Shown here in pieces: positions 53,218-62,396 of a stretch of DNA of 64,000 nucleotides. Each line of letters starts with the position of its first letter. Within the stretch, counting starts at the first letter, position 1. The position numbers and the translations under genes are program-made. A model generated the notes under the pieces. The model made no database searches. It saw only the letters and a program-made list of their open reading frames with translations, and was not told the DNA's origin. Source of the stretch: Bacteroidota bacterium. Lineage in GTDB: Bacteria > Bacteroidota > Bacteroidia > Chitinophagales > Saprospiraceae. Where the stretch lies: the NCBI GenBank assembly GCA_024743405.1, contig JANSWP010000011.1:50502-114501 (forward strand). The letters run 5' to 3'.

Positions 53218-54342
53218 ATGACAAAATCTATCTATGTTGCCGCCACGAGCCAACACGTGGGCAAAACAACTTCTACTTTAGGGTTAGTTGCCACTTTGCG
53301 TAGAAAGGGGATTGACGTAGGATATTGCAAACCTGTAGGTCAAGAATTTGTGGATTTAGGGGATTTGATGGTAGATAAAGATGCTTTGCTTTTTTCAAAA
53401 ATCATGTCATTTGAACTTTCTTCTGTCGTGCATAGTCCAGTTATTTTGGGACAAGGGGCGACTACGGCTTATCTCGATGATCCAGGAAAATTTAATTACC
53501 GAAATAGAATTTTAGCTGCTGCCAGAATTTTAAATTCTCGGCACGACATGGTTGTTTATGAAGGAACTGGACATCCAGGTGTGGGTAGTGTTGTGGATCT
53601 ATCAAATGCTGAGGTAGCTAAACTATTGGGTGCTGAGGTTGTGATGATTGTGGAAGGGGGAATTGGCAATACCATAGATCGGTTGAATATGAGTTTGGCA
53701 TTATTTAGAGAAAAAGAGGTGCCAATTATTGGTGTTATAATTAACAAGGTGCGACCTGATAAGATGGAAAAGGTTAGGTCTTATGTAAAGAAATGGTTGA
53801 AATCCGAAAATTTACCTTTACTGGGTGTTTTACCCCATGATCACAGTTTGACTTCTCCCATTTTTGAGACGATCCGTCAGGCAGTACGAGGTAAAGAAAT
53901 GATGAATTATCATCGCCTAGATAATAGAATTGAAGGGATAATGCCTGGTTCTTTAGTGGAAGCACATGACTTTGAAAACGAAAAGAATCTATTGTTAGTA
54001 GTAAGTCAAAAAAGGGTCTGTTCGGCAGTAAGGCAAGTGATGGAATATGCAAAGGCGGCTGGCAAGGAAGAATCGCCTCTTGCGGGAATAATTATAACTG
54101 GCGATGGGCGGCATGCAAGTTCGATTGCAGATGAATTTGAATGTGAAGATTATATAAAAAGTCATGAAATCCCTGTTATTTCTACTCATCTTGATACCTA
54201 CGGGTCAGTAGTCAAAATTAGTAAAATTGAAGTTAAAATAAATACCAGAACTCCCTGGAAAGCTCTTCGTGCTATTGAGTTGATTAGAGAGCATGTGAAT
54301 TTGCAGAAAATTGCTCCAGAGTTTTTGGAATCCAAACAATAA
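53218..54342 (+). CDS. AAA_26/BioD-like ATPase with DRTGG-type domain
   Basis: 374 residues. The P-loop is AATSQHVGKTTSTLG (GKTT), typical of dethiobiotin-synthetase-like and Pta N-terminal domains, followed by VGYCKPVGQ and MVVYEGTGHPGVGSV. The C-terminal half (about 210-350) resembles the DRTGG domain that follows this ATPase in phosphotransacetylase N-terminal regions. The Pta catalytic domain is missing, so it is a stand-alone regulator or ligase-like protein, not a phosphotransacetylase. BioD itself is shorter and lacks the second domain. Cytoplasmic; probable dimer. Confidence 0.75.
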   Translation: MTKSIYVAATSQHVGKTTSTLGLVATLRRKGIDVGYCKPVGQEFVDLGDLMVDKDALLFSKIMSFELSSVVHSPVILGQGATTAYLDDPGKFNYRNRILAAARILNSRHDMVVYEGTGHPGVGSVVDLSNAEVAKLLGAEVVMIVEGGIGNTIDRLNMSLALFREKEVPIIGVIINKVRPDKMEKVRSYVKKWLKSENLPLLGVLPHDHSLTSPIFETIRQAVRGKEMMNYHRLDNRIEGIMPGSLVEAHDFENEKNLLLVVSQKRVCSAVRQVMEYAKAAGKEESPLAGIIITGDGRHASSIADEFECEDYIKSHEIPVISTHLDTYGSVVKISKIEVKINTRTPWKALRAIELIREHVNLQKIAPEFLESKQ

Positions 54343-54497
54343 TTCATCCTAATTATTATACAAATGGTCAATGCTCTTTAAATAATTAGCTTTTGCCTTT
54401 CTTGTTTTCACCATTCCTTAACCATATGCCCTAGAAGAGGCAAAGTCAATTAAACTTCCGTTAAAGCTTGCTATCAACCTTTCTTTATACACTTTGA

Positions 54498-54505
54498 TAT
54501 GTTTG
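54498..54505 (+). promoter_or_regulatory. Promoter -7 element of the DUF4197 gene
   Basis: TATGTTTG matches TAnnTTTG, 77 bases before the ATG. The nearest TTG is 27 bases upstream, beyond the usual spacing. Confidence 0.35.
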
Positions 54506-54581
54506 ATTTGCGTTCTCAAATCGTGTGGGTAATAAACTCTCAACTCTAACTCTAAAAAAAACAATATAAAAATTCAAAATC

Positions 54582-55319
54582 ATGATTAAGAAATTACTTT
54601 CAATAGTCGTTTTCTTCGCATTGGTGACTTCCGCAAATGCCCAATTTAAAGGAGCATTAAATAAATTAAAAAACAAGGCAGAAGAAGTAGTCGGAACAGG
54701 TGGAGGATTGAGCCAGGATGAAATAGGTAACGGACTCAAAGAGGCTTTAAACGAGGGAGTTGGAGAAGCTGTTAGTTTTTTATCAACCGAAGACGGATAC
54801 TATAAAAGTGCCTACAAAATATTAATTCCAGAAGAAGCTCAAATGGTGACGAGTAAATTAAAAAGAGTCCCTGGCTTTGGAGATGTTGAAGAGAAGTTGA
54901 TGGAAAAAATGAATCGTGCTGCAGAAATCGCTGCAGCCAAAGCCAAACCCATTTTTATAGGAGCTATTAAACAAATGACCTTTAAAGATGCTATGAATAT
55001 CTTGATGGGAGAGGATGATGCTGCTACTCGTTATTTAGAAAGTACAACATACAATCCTCTTTTTGGTGAATTCAAACCCGTTATTCAAACTTCTTTGGAT
55101 GAAGTTAATGCTAGAGAATATTGGAAAAGTGCGGTAGATGCTTACAATAAGATTCCGTTTGTAAAAAAAGTAAACCCAGAATTGGATAGTTATGTGACGG
55201 AAAAAGCCTTATTTGGTATGTTTGGTTTAGTACAGAAAAAAGAAGAGGACATCCGAAAAAATACATCCTCCCGTAGCTCTGATTTATTGAAAAAAGTTTT
55301 TGCAAAACAAGATAAATAG
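54582..55319 (+). CDS. DUF4197 protein, exported
   Basis: 245 residues. Signal peptide (LSIVVFFALVTSANAQ), then LSQDEIGNGLKEALNEGVGEAVSFLS, GYYKSAYKILIPEEAQMV, AAAKAKPIFIGAIKQMTFKDAMNILMG and DAATRYLESTTYNPLFGEFKPVI, the full DUF4197 pattern. DUF4197 proteins are helical periplasmic proteins of unknown function widespread in Gram-negative bacteria. The stop codon is directly followed by palindrome E9, and the terminator is 115 bases further on. Confidence 0.9.
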   Translation: MIKKLLSIVVFFALVTSANAQFKGALNKLKNKAEEVVGTGGGLSQDEIGNGLKEALNEGVGEAVSFLSTEDGYYKSAYKILIPEEAQMVTSKLKRVPGFGDVEEKLMEKMNRAAEIAAAKAKPIFIGAIKQMTFKDAMNILMGEDDAATRYLESTTYNPLFGEFKPVIQTSLDEVNAREYWKSAVDAYNKIPFVKKVNPELDSYVTEKALFGMFGLVQKKEEDIRKNTSSRSSDLLKKVFAKQDK

Positions 55320-55412
55320 GTTCTTGGACAGAATTAAGTTGTACATAAATACTGGAACGGGCCGCTGTGTGGCAATGCTCCAGTAATCTATAACTTGATT
55401 TTTTAAAATCCA
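55320..55412. repeat. Palindrome E9 (type I left end, beta core)
   Basis: 93 bp beginning at the base after the DUF4197 stop. Left arm TTCTTGGACAGAATTAAG and ACATAAATACTGGAAC; right arm (inverted) AAAATCAAGTTATAG and TTACTGGAGCATTGCC, the same as the left arm of E7. The right end is shorter than in E7. GCC-GGC pairs at the centre. Confidence 0.75.
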
Positions 55413-55433
55413 TTTTCAATTAACCCCTTGTCC

Positions 55434-55478
55434 ATGTGGAATAAAAAGACTATTTCTTTTTATTCCACATTTTTTTTG
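55434..55478 (+). terminator. Rho-independent terminator of the DUF4197 transcript
   Basis: ATGTGGAATAAAAAGA and TCTTTTTATTCCACAT are exact inverted copies (16 bp), followed by eight T's. Confidence 0.92.
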
Positions 55479-55493
55479 GGTGAATTCTAATAC

Positions 55494-55501
55494 TATATTT
55501 G
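55494..55501 (+). promoter_or_regulatory. Promoter -7 element of the pullulanase gene
   Basis: TATATTTG matches TAnnTTTG exactly, 16 bases before the ATG, so the 5' leader would be very short. TTG at 55476-55478 is 15 bases upstream, short of the usual spacing. Confidence 0.4.
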
Positions 55502-55517
55502 GGTAAACTTTCAACAT

Positions 55518-57518
55518 ATGAACTTATTTAAACGCTTATCTATCTTGATATTTCCTATCATATCCTTATTGTCATGCGAAGAAAAAATTCAAACTGAATT
55601 TTCTTCCTTTGAAAATTATCCAGTTTATGAAGGGGCTGACTTAGGGTTAAGTTTTTCTGCTACAGAGGCGATCTTTAAAGTATGGGCACCAACTGCTTCA
55701 AGTATGACGCTTAGATTTTATAACCAAGATACAGGAGGGGAATCGATTTCAGCGTATAAAATGGATAGAATAGATAATGGCGTTTGGGTGAAGAAATTCC
55801 AAGAAAATTTGGAGGGTTTCTATTATACTTTTGAGGCTATGGTAAATGAAAAACCTTTGGGAGAAACGACAGATCCTTATGTGAAAGCAGTTGGTACAAA
55901 TGGTAAGAGAGGACAAGTAATTGATTTTTCAAAAACCAACCCAAAAGGTTGGGAAACGGATACACGGCCTCCTTTGGCAAATCCTACAGATGTTATTTTG
56001 TATGAGTTACATATCAGAGATATGTCGATTCATGAGTCTTCAGGTATTGAAAATAAAGGAAAGTTTATTGGTTTATCTCAAAATGGAACTAAGAATACTA
56101 AAGGTTTATCAACGGGTATTGACCACATCATAGAAATGGGGGTTACCCATGTGCATTTGTTACCATCCTATGATTATAAATCTATAGATGAAAGCAAATT
56201 GAATGAGCAAAAATTTAATTGGGGTTATGATCCCCAAAATTATAATGTACCCGAAGGAGGTTATTCAACCAACCCATCAGATGGATCGGTTAGAATTCGG
56301 GAGTTTAAGGAAATGGTTCAAGCTTTTCATGAAAATGGAATTCGTGTAGTTTTGGATGTAGTTTACAATCATACTTTTGATACAAAATCACCATTTGAAC
56401 AATTAGTGCCAGGATATTTTTATCGAAAGGATGCTTCTGGAAATTTTTCTAATGCCTCTGGTTGTGGCAATGAGACAGCATCTGAACGGTATATGATGAG
56501 AAAATATATGGTGGAATCTGTCAAATATTGGGTGAATGAATATCATCTAGATGGATTTCGATTTGATTTAATGGGGATACATGATATTGAAACTATGAAT
56601 TTGATTTCTAGTGAGTTGCATGAAATTGATCCTTCAATAATAATTTATGGTGAAGGTTGGACTTCTGGTGGCTCGCCCTTGCCAGATTCTTTAAGAGCTT
56701 TGAAAGCAAACACGCTTGAGCTAAAAAGAGTTGCTGCATTTAGTGATGATATGAGAGATGGTGTAAAAGGTCATGTTTTTACAAATGATGCAAAAGCTTT
56801 TATTAGTGGTTTAGCTGGTTTGGACGAGAGTGTCAAATTTGGAATTGTTGGTGCGACTCAACATCCTCAAGTTGATTATTCAATGGTCAATTATTCAAAA
56901 AAACCATGGGCGAATAATCCTACTCAATGTATCAATTATGTTTCTTGTCACGATAATCATACACTATGGGATAGATTAGAAAACTCTTGTCCAGAAGCTT
57001 CCAAAGCAGATAAGATATTGATGCATAAATTGGCCAATACCATTGTTTTAACTTCCCAAGGAATACCTTTTTTGCATGCAGGAGTAGAAATGTTGAGGCA
57101 TAAAAAGGGCGTCGAGAATTCTTTTGAATCCTCAGATGAAATCAATCAAATTGATTGGAATTGGAAATCAGACAATCAGGAAGTAGTAGCATATTACAAA
57201 AAACTGATTCAATTGCGAAAAAACCATCCTGCTTTTCGCATGACGACAACTGAAGCTGTTCAAAAGCATTTAAAGTTTTTTGATCTAAAAGAAGATAATT
57301 TGATTGGTTATTCAATCTCGGAAAGGGCAAACGGAGACAAATGGGAAGAGATATTAGTTTATTTCAATGGTAATACTAAAAAGAAAATGATTGATATCCC
57401 CACACATAATTGGAAAATAATTTGTCAAAATGGAAAGATTGATGAAGAGGGGCTTGGGACTTTTAGTGGTGGGAAAATGAATATCCTAAAGCATTCTGCA
57501 TTAATATTGGTAAGATGA
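55518..57518 (+). CDS. pulA: Type I pullulanase, lipoprotein
   Basis: 666 residues. The signal peptide ends with lipobox SLLSC (Cys20). A CBM48-type N-terminal domain (about 40-130, AIFKVWAPTASSMTLRFY) precedes the GH13 barrel. Family landmarks: FNWGYDPQNYNVPEGGYS, VVLDVVYNHTF, DGFRFDLMGIHD with nucleophile Asp350, IIYGEGW with acid/base Glu379, YVSCHDNHTLWD for the transition-state stabiliser, and a C-terminal beta domain. It cleaves alpha-1,6 branches in pullulan and glycogen-type polymers; lipidation places it on the envelope. No other glycan genes adjoin it. Confidence 0.93.
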   Translation: MNLFKRLSILIFPIISLLSCEEKIQTEFSSFENYPVYEGADLGLSFSATEAIFKVWAPTASSMTLRFYNQDTGGESISAYKMDRIDNGVWVKKFQENLEGFYYTFEAMVNEKPLGETTDPYVKAVGTNGKRGQVIDFSKTNPKGWETDTRPPLANPTDVILYELHIRDMSIHESSGIENKGKFIGLSQNGTKNTKGLSTGIDHIIEMGVTHVHLLPSYDYKSIDESKLNEQKFNWGYDPQNYNVPEGGYSTNPSDGSVRIREFKEMVQAFHENGIRVVLDVVYNHTFDTKSPFEQLVPGYFYRKDASGNFSNASGCGNETASERYMMRKYMVESVKYWVNEYHLDGFRFDLMGIHDIETMNLISSELHEIDPSIIIYGEGWTSGGSPLPDSLRALKANTLELKRVAAFSDDMRDGVKGHVFTNDAKAFISGLAGLDESVKFGIVGATQHPQVDYSMVNYSKKPWANNPTQCINYVSCHDNHTLWDRLENSCPEASKADKILMHKLANTIVLTSQGIPFLHAGVEMLRHKKGVENSFESSDEINQIDWNWKSDNQEVVAYYKKLIQLRKNHPAFRMTTTEAVQKHLKFFDLKEDNLIGYSISERANGDKWEEILVYFNGNTKKKMIDIPTHNWKIICQNGKIDEEGLGTFSGGKMNILKHSALILVR

Positions 57519-57610
57519 GGAAGAGTTTTCGTTTAAACTTTAAGGGCTTAATTTTTAGCTTATTTGGGTTAATAAATTAAGTGTTATCTTTTCCTTTAAA
57601 AATAAAATAA

Positions 57611-58759
57611 ATGAATAAAACCAATCTACTTTTTTTAATAGTAGTCTTAATTTCCCTTCAATTAAATGCTCAAAGTGATTATTTCCCTCCGAGAAATATT
57701 TGGGAGGAAAAAACGGCAGAATCTCAAAGTTTAGATCCAGAAAAGCTTAAGGAAGCAGTTGAGTTTGCTATCGAGAACGAATATGAAGGTGCAAAAGATT
57801 TAAGGATAGCCATTCTCAAAGGATTTCAAAGAGAGCCTTACCATTATATTGCAGGGAAGACTAAAAAACGAGGAGGACCAGCAGGGCTTATTTTGAAAAA
57901 CGGTTATATCGTTGCCAAGTGGGGTGATCTGAATCGTGTAGATATGACTTTTAGTGTAACCAAAAGTTATCTTTCTACTGTTTGTGGATTGGCTTTAGAA
58001 GAAGGTCTGATAAAGGATTTGAAAGATAAGGTGGGGGATTATGTTTGGGATGGAACTTTTGACGGAGCGCACAACTCTAAGATCACTTGGGATCATCTTT
58101 TAACTCAGTCTTCAGACTGGTCTGGTAGCCTTTTTGGTATGAAAGATTGGGCTGATAGACCTCCACGAGAAGGAGGAGTAGATGATTGGAAATACCGGCA
58201 ATTTAAGGAGCCAGGTACTCATTATAAGTACAATGATGTACGTGTGAATGTATTGGCTTATTCACTTTTACAAGTATGGAGAAAGCCTTTACCCATGGTT
58301 TTAAAAGAAAAGATTATGGACCCTATCGGTGCTTCAACCACTTGGCGGTGGTGGGGTTATGAAAATAGTTTCGTAAATGTAGATGGACTCAAGATGCAAT
58401 CGGTTAGTGGGGGTGGGCATTCAGGTGGAGGTTTATTTATTAATACTTTAGATCACGCTCGATTTGGATTGCTTTTTTTGAGAGATGGCAATTGGAGGGG
58501 AAAACAATTGATTTCCAAAGATTGGGTTGATCAGGTTCAACAATCATCTTCAGCTTATGAAAGTTATGGGTATATGTGGTGGCAAAATAGAGGAGATCGA
58601 AAATGGGAAGGACTATCCGATAAGTTATTTTATGCAGCTGGTTTTGGCGGAAATTTTATCGTTGTTGATAAGGAAAATGATTTAGTAGTAGTGACAAGAT
58701 GGTTGAATCCCAAAAAAATTGGTGAAATGATGAAATTGGTGAACCAATCAATAAAGTGA
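57611..58759 (+). CDS. Beta-lactamase-fold serine hydrolase, exported
   Basis: 382 residues. Signal peptide (LLFLIVVLISLQLNAQ). The S-x-x-K motif is Ser115-Val-Thr-Lys118 (MTFSVTKSY); the tyrosine motif is in HYKYNDVRVN; the third box is probably HSGGGLFI. This is the class C beta-lactamase/D-peptidase/esterase fold. In Bacteroidota most such proteins are esterases or peptidases rather than resistance enzymes. It follows pullulanase after 92 bases in the same direction, but no shared function is clear. Confidence 0.88.
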   Translation: MNKTNLLFLIVVLISLQLNAQSDYFPPRNIWEEKTAESQSLDPEKLKEAVEFAIENEYEGAKDLRIAILKGFQREPYHYIAGKTKKRGGPAGLILKNGYIVAKWGDLNRVDMTFSVTKSYLSTVCGLALEEGLIKDLKDKVGDYVWDGTFDGAHNSKITWDHLLTQSSDWSGSLFGMKDWADRPPREGGVDDWKYRQFKEPGTHYKYNDVRVNVLAYSLLQVWRKPLPMVLKEKIMDPIGASTTWRWWGYENSFVNVDGLKMQSVSGGGHSGGGLFINTLDHARFGLLFLRDGNWRGKQLISKDWVDQVQQSSSAYESYGYMWWQNRGDRKWEGLSDKLFYAAGFGGNFIVVDKENDLVVVTRWLNPKKIGEMMKLVNQSIK

Positions 58760-58802
58760 GGAAAAATATTTATTTCCCCCTCTCTGATTTAAAGAAAATT
58801 CA

Positions 58803-59861
58803 ATGATGAAAATAAAAAGTATAATCCAGTATTTGGAATCAATTGCTCCATCAGCCTATCAAGAAAGTTACGATAATGCTGGATTGATTGTAGGAGATAA
58901 AGAAGCTGAGGTGACAGGTGTCTTATGTTGTTTAGATTCAATTGAGGAGATAATAGAAGAGGCAATTGCACTGAAATGTAATTTAGTTGTAGCTCATCAT
59001 CCTATTGTTTTTAAGGGTTTAAAGCGATTTACAGGTCGAAGTTATGTAGAGAGGGTAGTGATGAAAGCAATAAAAAATGATATAGCGATTTATGCTATTC
59101 ACACTAACTTAGATAATGTTTACTATCGTGGAGTTAATGCAAAAATTGCCGAAAAAATTGATTTGAGAAACACGAAGATTTTGGCTCCAAAAGGTAAATT
59201 GAATAAACTATCAACTGTTGTTCCAGCGACTCACAGTGAAATACTTCGGAAAGCACTATTTGAAGTCGGAGGTGGACAAGTTAATGGGTCCAATAATGTA
59301 AGTTATGCTTCTTTGGGAGTTGGTACTTTTGCTAAAAAAAGTGAAGCACACATAAGGTTAGAAGTCACTTTCCCAAATGTTTTGAAGGGAGCTATTTTGA
59401 ACGCATTGATGTCGAATCACCCACTTGAGTTTCCTATTTACGATATTTTCTCTATTGAAAATACTAATCTTGAAATAGGTTCGGGAATGATAGGAGACCT
59501 TGTAAAACCAATGAAAGAACTAGATTTTTTGAAGTTTTTGAAAAAACAAATGGACGTTGGCTGTATAAAATACACAAAACTAAGAGGTAAGGAGATACAG
59601 AAAGTTGCCCTTTGTGGAGGCTCTGGAGGATTTTTATTGCGAAATGCAATGGCTCAAAAGGCAGATATATTTATTACAGCTGACTATAAATATCACGAGT
59701 TTTTTGATGCAGATGGAAAAATAATTATTGCTGATATAGGACATTATGAGAGTGAACAATTCACAATCAACCTACTTCATGACTTAATATCACAAAAATT
59801 TCCTAATTTTGCGGTCCATTTGACAAAAGTTAATACCAATCCAGTCAGTTATCTTTGTTAA
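58803..59861 (+). CDS. Nif3-like dinuclear metal-centre hexameric protein
   Basis: 352 residues. Metal-ligand segments of the Nif3/GTP cyclohydrolase I type 2 family are visible: NAGLIVGDKEAEVTGV, VAHHPIVFKGLKRF (two histidines), HTNLDNVYYRGVN, ALCGGSGGFLL and ADIGHYESEQFTI (His and Glu). The middle insert has the usual PII/CutA-like position. The cellular role of the family is not settled. The zinc-ribbon coiled-coil gene 79 bases downstream is its usual neighbour in Bacteroidota. Confidence 0.93.
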   Translation: MMKIKSIIQYLESIAPSAYQESYDNAGLIVGDKEAEVTGVLCCLDSIEEIIEEAIALKCNLVVAHHPIVFKGLKRFTGRSYVERVVMKAIKNDIAIYAIHTNLDNVYYRGVNAKIAEKIDLRNTKILAPKGKLNKLSTVVPATHSEILRKALFEVGGGQVNGSNNVSYASLGVGTFAKKSEAHIRLEVTFPNVLKGAILNALMSNHPLEFPIYDIFSIENTNLEIGSGMIGDLVKPMKELDFLKFLKKQMDVGCIKYTKLRGKEIQKVALCGGSGGFLLRNAMAQKADIFITADYKYHEFFDADGKIIIADIGHYESEQFTINLLHDLISQKFPNFAVHLTKVNTNPVSYLC

Positions 59862-59940
59862 ACCGTTCTAGTATTGGTGTGTTAATTATATATCTCAAAA
59901 ATACTTTAGGGTTAAACATTAAAAAATAGATTAAAAAAGT

Positions 59941-60708
59941 ATGGCAAAAGAACTAACCGTAGCCGAAAAACTTAAGTTACTTTATGAATTGCAATTGGTT
60001 GATTCTCAAACTGATGAAGTTGAGATATTGAAGGGAGAATTACCTATGGAAGTTCGAGACTTAGAGGATGAAATTATTGGTTTAGAAACTCGATTGCGGA
60101 AATTACAAAATAGCGTTGAAGATGTTGAAGGCGAGTTGAGCCGATACAATATGACTATTTTGGAATCCAATGCTTTAATTGAGCGCTACAAAAAGCAAAT
60201 GGACAATGTGCGAAATAACAGAGAGCACGATGCATTGTCTAAAGAAATTGAATTACAAGATTTGGAGATTCAATTAGCTGAAAAAAGAATTAGAGAGGCA
60301 AAACAAGTTTTAGAAGCGAAACAAGGTACCCTTGAAGCTTCCAAGAGTCGTTTAGATGCTAAGAAAGAAAATTTGGTGGCTAAGCAGGAAGAGTTGAAAA
60401 AGATTATTGAAAAAACGACTAAAGAAGAAGAGAAGTTAAAGAGAAAATCAGATCGAGCAAGAAAGAAAATTGAAGATCGGCTTTTGAAAGCTTATGATAA
60501 AGTGAGAAAGTCATATAGAAATGGACTTTCTGTAGTGACTGTTTCTAGAAATTCTTGTGGAGGTTGTTTTAATAAAATTCCACCTCAACAGCAATTAGAA
60601 TTAGGAATGCGCAAAAAGATTATTGCTTGCGAACACTGCGGACGTGTTTTGGTGGATGATGATATTTTAATGGTAGGAAAAGAACCACCTGTAAATAAGG
60701 ACGCATAA
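59941..60708 (+). CDS. Coiled-coil protein with C-terminal zinc ribbon
   Basis: 255 residues. Residues ~10-190 form a long antiparallel coiled coil (heptads in LEIQLAEKRIREAKQVLEAK and similar). The C-terminus has a C4 zinc ribbon: CGGCFNKIPPQQQLEL...IIACEHCGRVLV. This is the zf-RING_7/CT398-like family, always small and conserved in bacteria, suspected to bind nucleic acid or act in flagellar/type III export in other phyla. It very probably forms one unit with the Nif3-like gene. A terminator follows. Confidence 0.9.
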   Translation: MAKELTVAEKLKLLYELQLVDSQTDEVEILKGELPMEVRDLEDEIIGLETRLRKLQNSVEDVEGELSRYNMTILESNALIERYKKQMDNVRNNREHDALSKEIELQDLEIQLAEKRIREAKQVLEAKQGTLEASKSRLDAKKENLVAKQEELKKIIEKTTKEEEKLKRKSDRARKKIEDRLLKAYDKVRKSYRNGLSVVTVSRNSCGGCFNKIPPQQQLELGMRKKIIACEHCGRVLVDDDILMVGKEPPVNKDA

Positions 60709-60751
60709 ATACAACCTTTGGTGTTTTTATGACCTCGTTATTACTATACTG

Positions 60752-60784
60752 AAAGCCTTGAGGATATTCCTCAAGGCTTTTCTG
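60752..60784 (+). terminator. Rho-independent terminator after the zinc-ribbon gene
   Basis: AAAGCCTTGAGGA and TCCTCAAGGCTTT form a 13-bp perfect stem with a three-base loop, followed by T's. Confidence 0.92.
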
Positions 60785-60815
60785 ATTTTATCAGCGTTAT
60801 TAAACCTCGACTTGG

Positions 60816-62309
60816 ATGAAAATAAATATTTGTTTTATTCTTGTTTTTTTATTTTCGGTCACCTGTTTTGCTTCCAAAAGATTTGAATGGACACCTGCAG
60901 CAAAAAAAGCGTATTCCCTCGTTTTGAGCCTTCGTTTTGATGAAGCATATTCTGAAATAGCTTACTTAAAAATTAATGACCCTGAAAATTTAATTGTATA
61001 TCATATCGAAAATTATATTGATTTTTTTAGAGTTTATATTAATGAAAATGAGACAGAGTTTGAAAGACTTGAGAAAAATAAGAATAGACGCTTAGAGATT
61101 ATTGAATCGGGAGATAAAAACTCACCCTTTTACCTTTATTTACAAGCAGATATTCGATTGCATTGGGCATTAGCTCGATTAAAATTTGAAGAATATAGTA
61201 CTGCTTTTTTTGAAGTGAATAAGGCCTTTAAATTGTTGAAAGAGAATACCGAGAAGTTTCCTGATTTTATGCCGAACAAAAAGGATATTGGGATTTTGCA
61301 TGCCATGGTAGGCACCATTCCCGATAATTACAATTGGGCCGTTAGGTTGCTAACACAAATGGAAGGTACGATATCTCAAGGCAAAAAAGAGCTTCAGGAA
61401 GTAGTCAATTATTCTCGTGAAAATGAATTTATTTACGAAGAAGAAACCTATGTTTTATATGGATATTTATTATTGCATTTAGGCAATGACAAAAGCGAAG
61501 CTTGGCGTACCATTAATACTGGTAAACTAAACCCTAGAAAAAGTTTGATGGCTTGTTTTGTCATGGCAAATGTAGCAATGCGAACGGATAGAGGAGAAGA
61601 GGCAATTCAAATTTTACAAAATCGTCCTAAAGGGAGTGCCTATTTTCCTTTTCCCTATTTAGATTACATGTTAGGGATCGCTAAATTACAAAGATTAGAC
61701 AGCGATGCGAGCCAACATCTGCATAAGTATTTGAGCGATTTTTCTGGAAAAAACTTTATAAAAGATGCCTATCAAAAATTAGCTTGGCACAGTTTAATTA
61801 AAGAGAAGAAAAGTGATTATGATTTTTATGTAAGCCAATGTTTATCAAAAGGTTATACAATAGTTGGTAATGATAAAAGCGCACAAAACGAGGCGAAATC
61901 AGGCGAAGTTCCTAATATAGCTTTATTAAAAGCACGACTATTGTTTGATGGTGGATACTTTGAAAGAGCTTATAGCATACTGGCTGAAAATTCAACTGCT
62001 GATTTTAAATCAAAAAAAGAAAAATTGGAATATTCTTATCGATTAGGTAGAACGGCACATAAATTAAAGCGGCACTTTGATGCACTCAGAAATTATCAAA
62101 AAACGATTGATGAAGGAAGACATGAAAAATGGTATTTTGCTTGTCGAGCAGCCCTAGAAAAAGGGCATATCTACGAAGCTGAGGGTAATTATGAAGCCGC
62201 AAAAAATGCTTTCCAATTGTGTACAGATATTAAACCAGATGAACATAAAACTGGGCTTCACCATCAAGCTAAAACTGGTTTAGAAAGAGTAAATGTATTT
62301 CTTGATTAA
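60816..62309 (+). CDS. Tetratricopeptide-repeat protein, exported
   Basis: 497 residues. Signal peptide (INICFILVFLFSVTCFAS). Several helix pairs with TPR spacing are visible: KAYSLVLSLRFDEAYSEIAYL, LLHLGNDKSEAWRTINTGKLNP, FDGGYFERAYSILAENST, YRLGRTAHKLKRHFDALRNYQKTIDEG, EKGHIYEAEGNYEAAKNAFQLCTDIKP. A scaffold role in the periplasm or outer membrane is likely; the partner is unknown. It is the last gene before the tRNA and runs toward it without a clear terminator. Confidence 0.85.
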   Translation: MKINICFILVFLFSVTCFASKRFEWTPAAKKAYSLVLSLRFDEAYSEIAYLKINDPENLIVYHIENYIDFFRVYINENETEFERLEKNKNRRLEIIESGDKNSPFYLYLQADIRLHWALARLKFEEYSTAFFEVNKAFKLLKENTEKFPDFMPNKKDIGILHAMVGTIPDNYNWAVRLLTQMEGTISQGKKELQEVVNYSRENEFIYEEETYVLYGYLLLHLGNDKSEAWRTINTGKLNPRKSLMACFVMANVAMRTDRGEEAIQILQNRPKGSAYFPFPYLDYMLGIAKLQRLDSDASQHLHKYLSDFSGKNFIKDAYQKLAWHSLIKEKKSDYDFYVSQCLSKGYTIVGNDKSAQNEAKSGEVPNIALLKARLLFDGGYFERAYSILAENSTADFKSKKEKLEYSYRLGRTAHKLKRHFDALRNYQKTIDEGRHEKWYFACRAALEKGHIYEAEGNYEAAKNAFQLCTDIKPDEHKTGLHHQAKTGLERVNVFLD

Positions 62310-62336
62310 ATTTCTTAAAATAACAATAGAATTATT

Positions 62337-62367
62337 TTGGGAATAAAATTCAAAAATACGATATTTG
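62337..62367 (+). promoter_or_regulatory. Promoter of the CAU-anticodon tRNA
   Basis: TTG at 62337-62339, 20 bases, then GATATTTG at 62360-62367 (one mismatch to TAnnTTTG). The tRNA begins 29 bases later. Confidence 0.5.
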
Positions 62368-62396
62368 CAGCCGCTTAGAAAAAAGCGTGAAAAAGT

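Noticed and set aside
53218..54342. Dethiobiotin synthetase BioD or full phosphotransacetylase
   Set aside because: It is longer than BioD with an extra DRTGG-like domain, and lacks the Pta catalytic domain; no biotin genes are nearby.
57611..58759. Antibiotic-resistance beta-lactamase
   Set aside because: The fold and S-x-x-K motif are shared with esterases and peptidases; nothing points to resistance.
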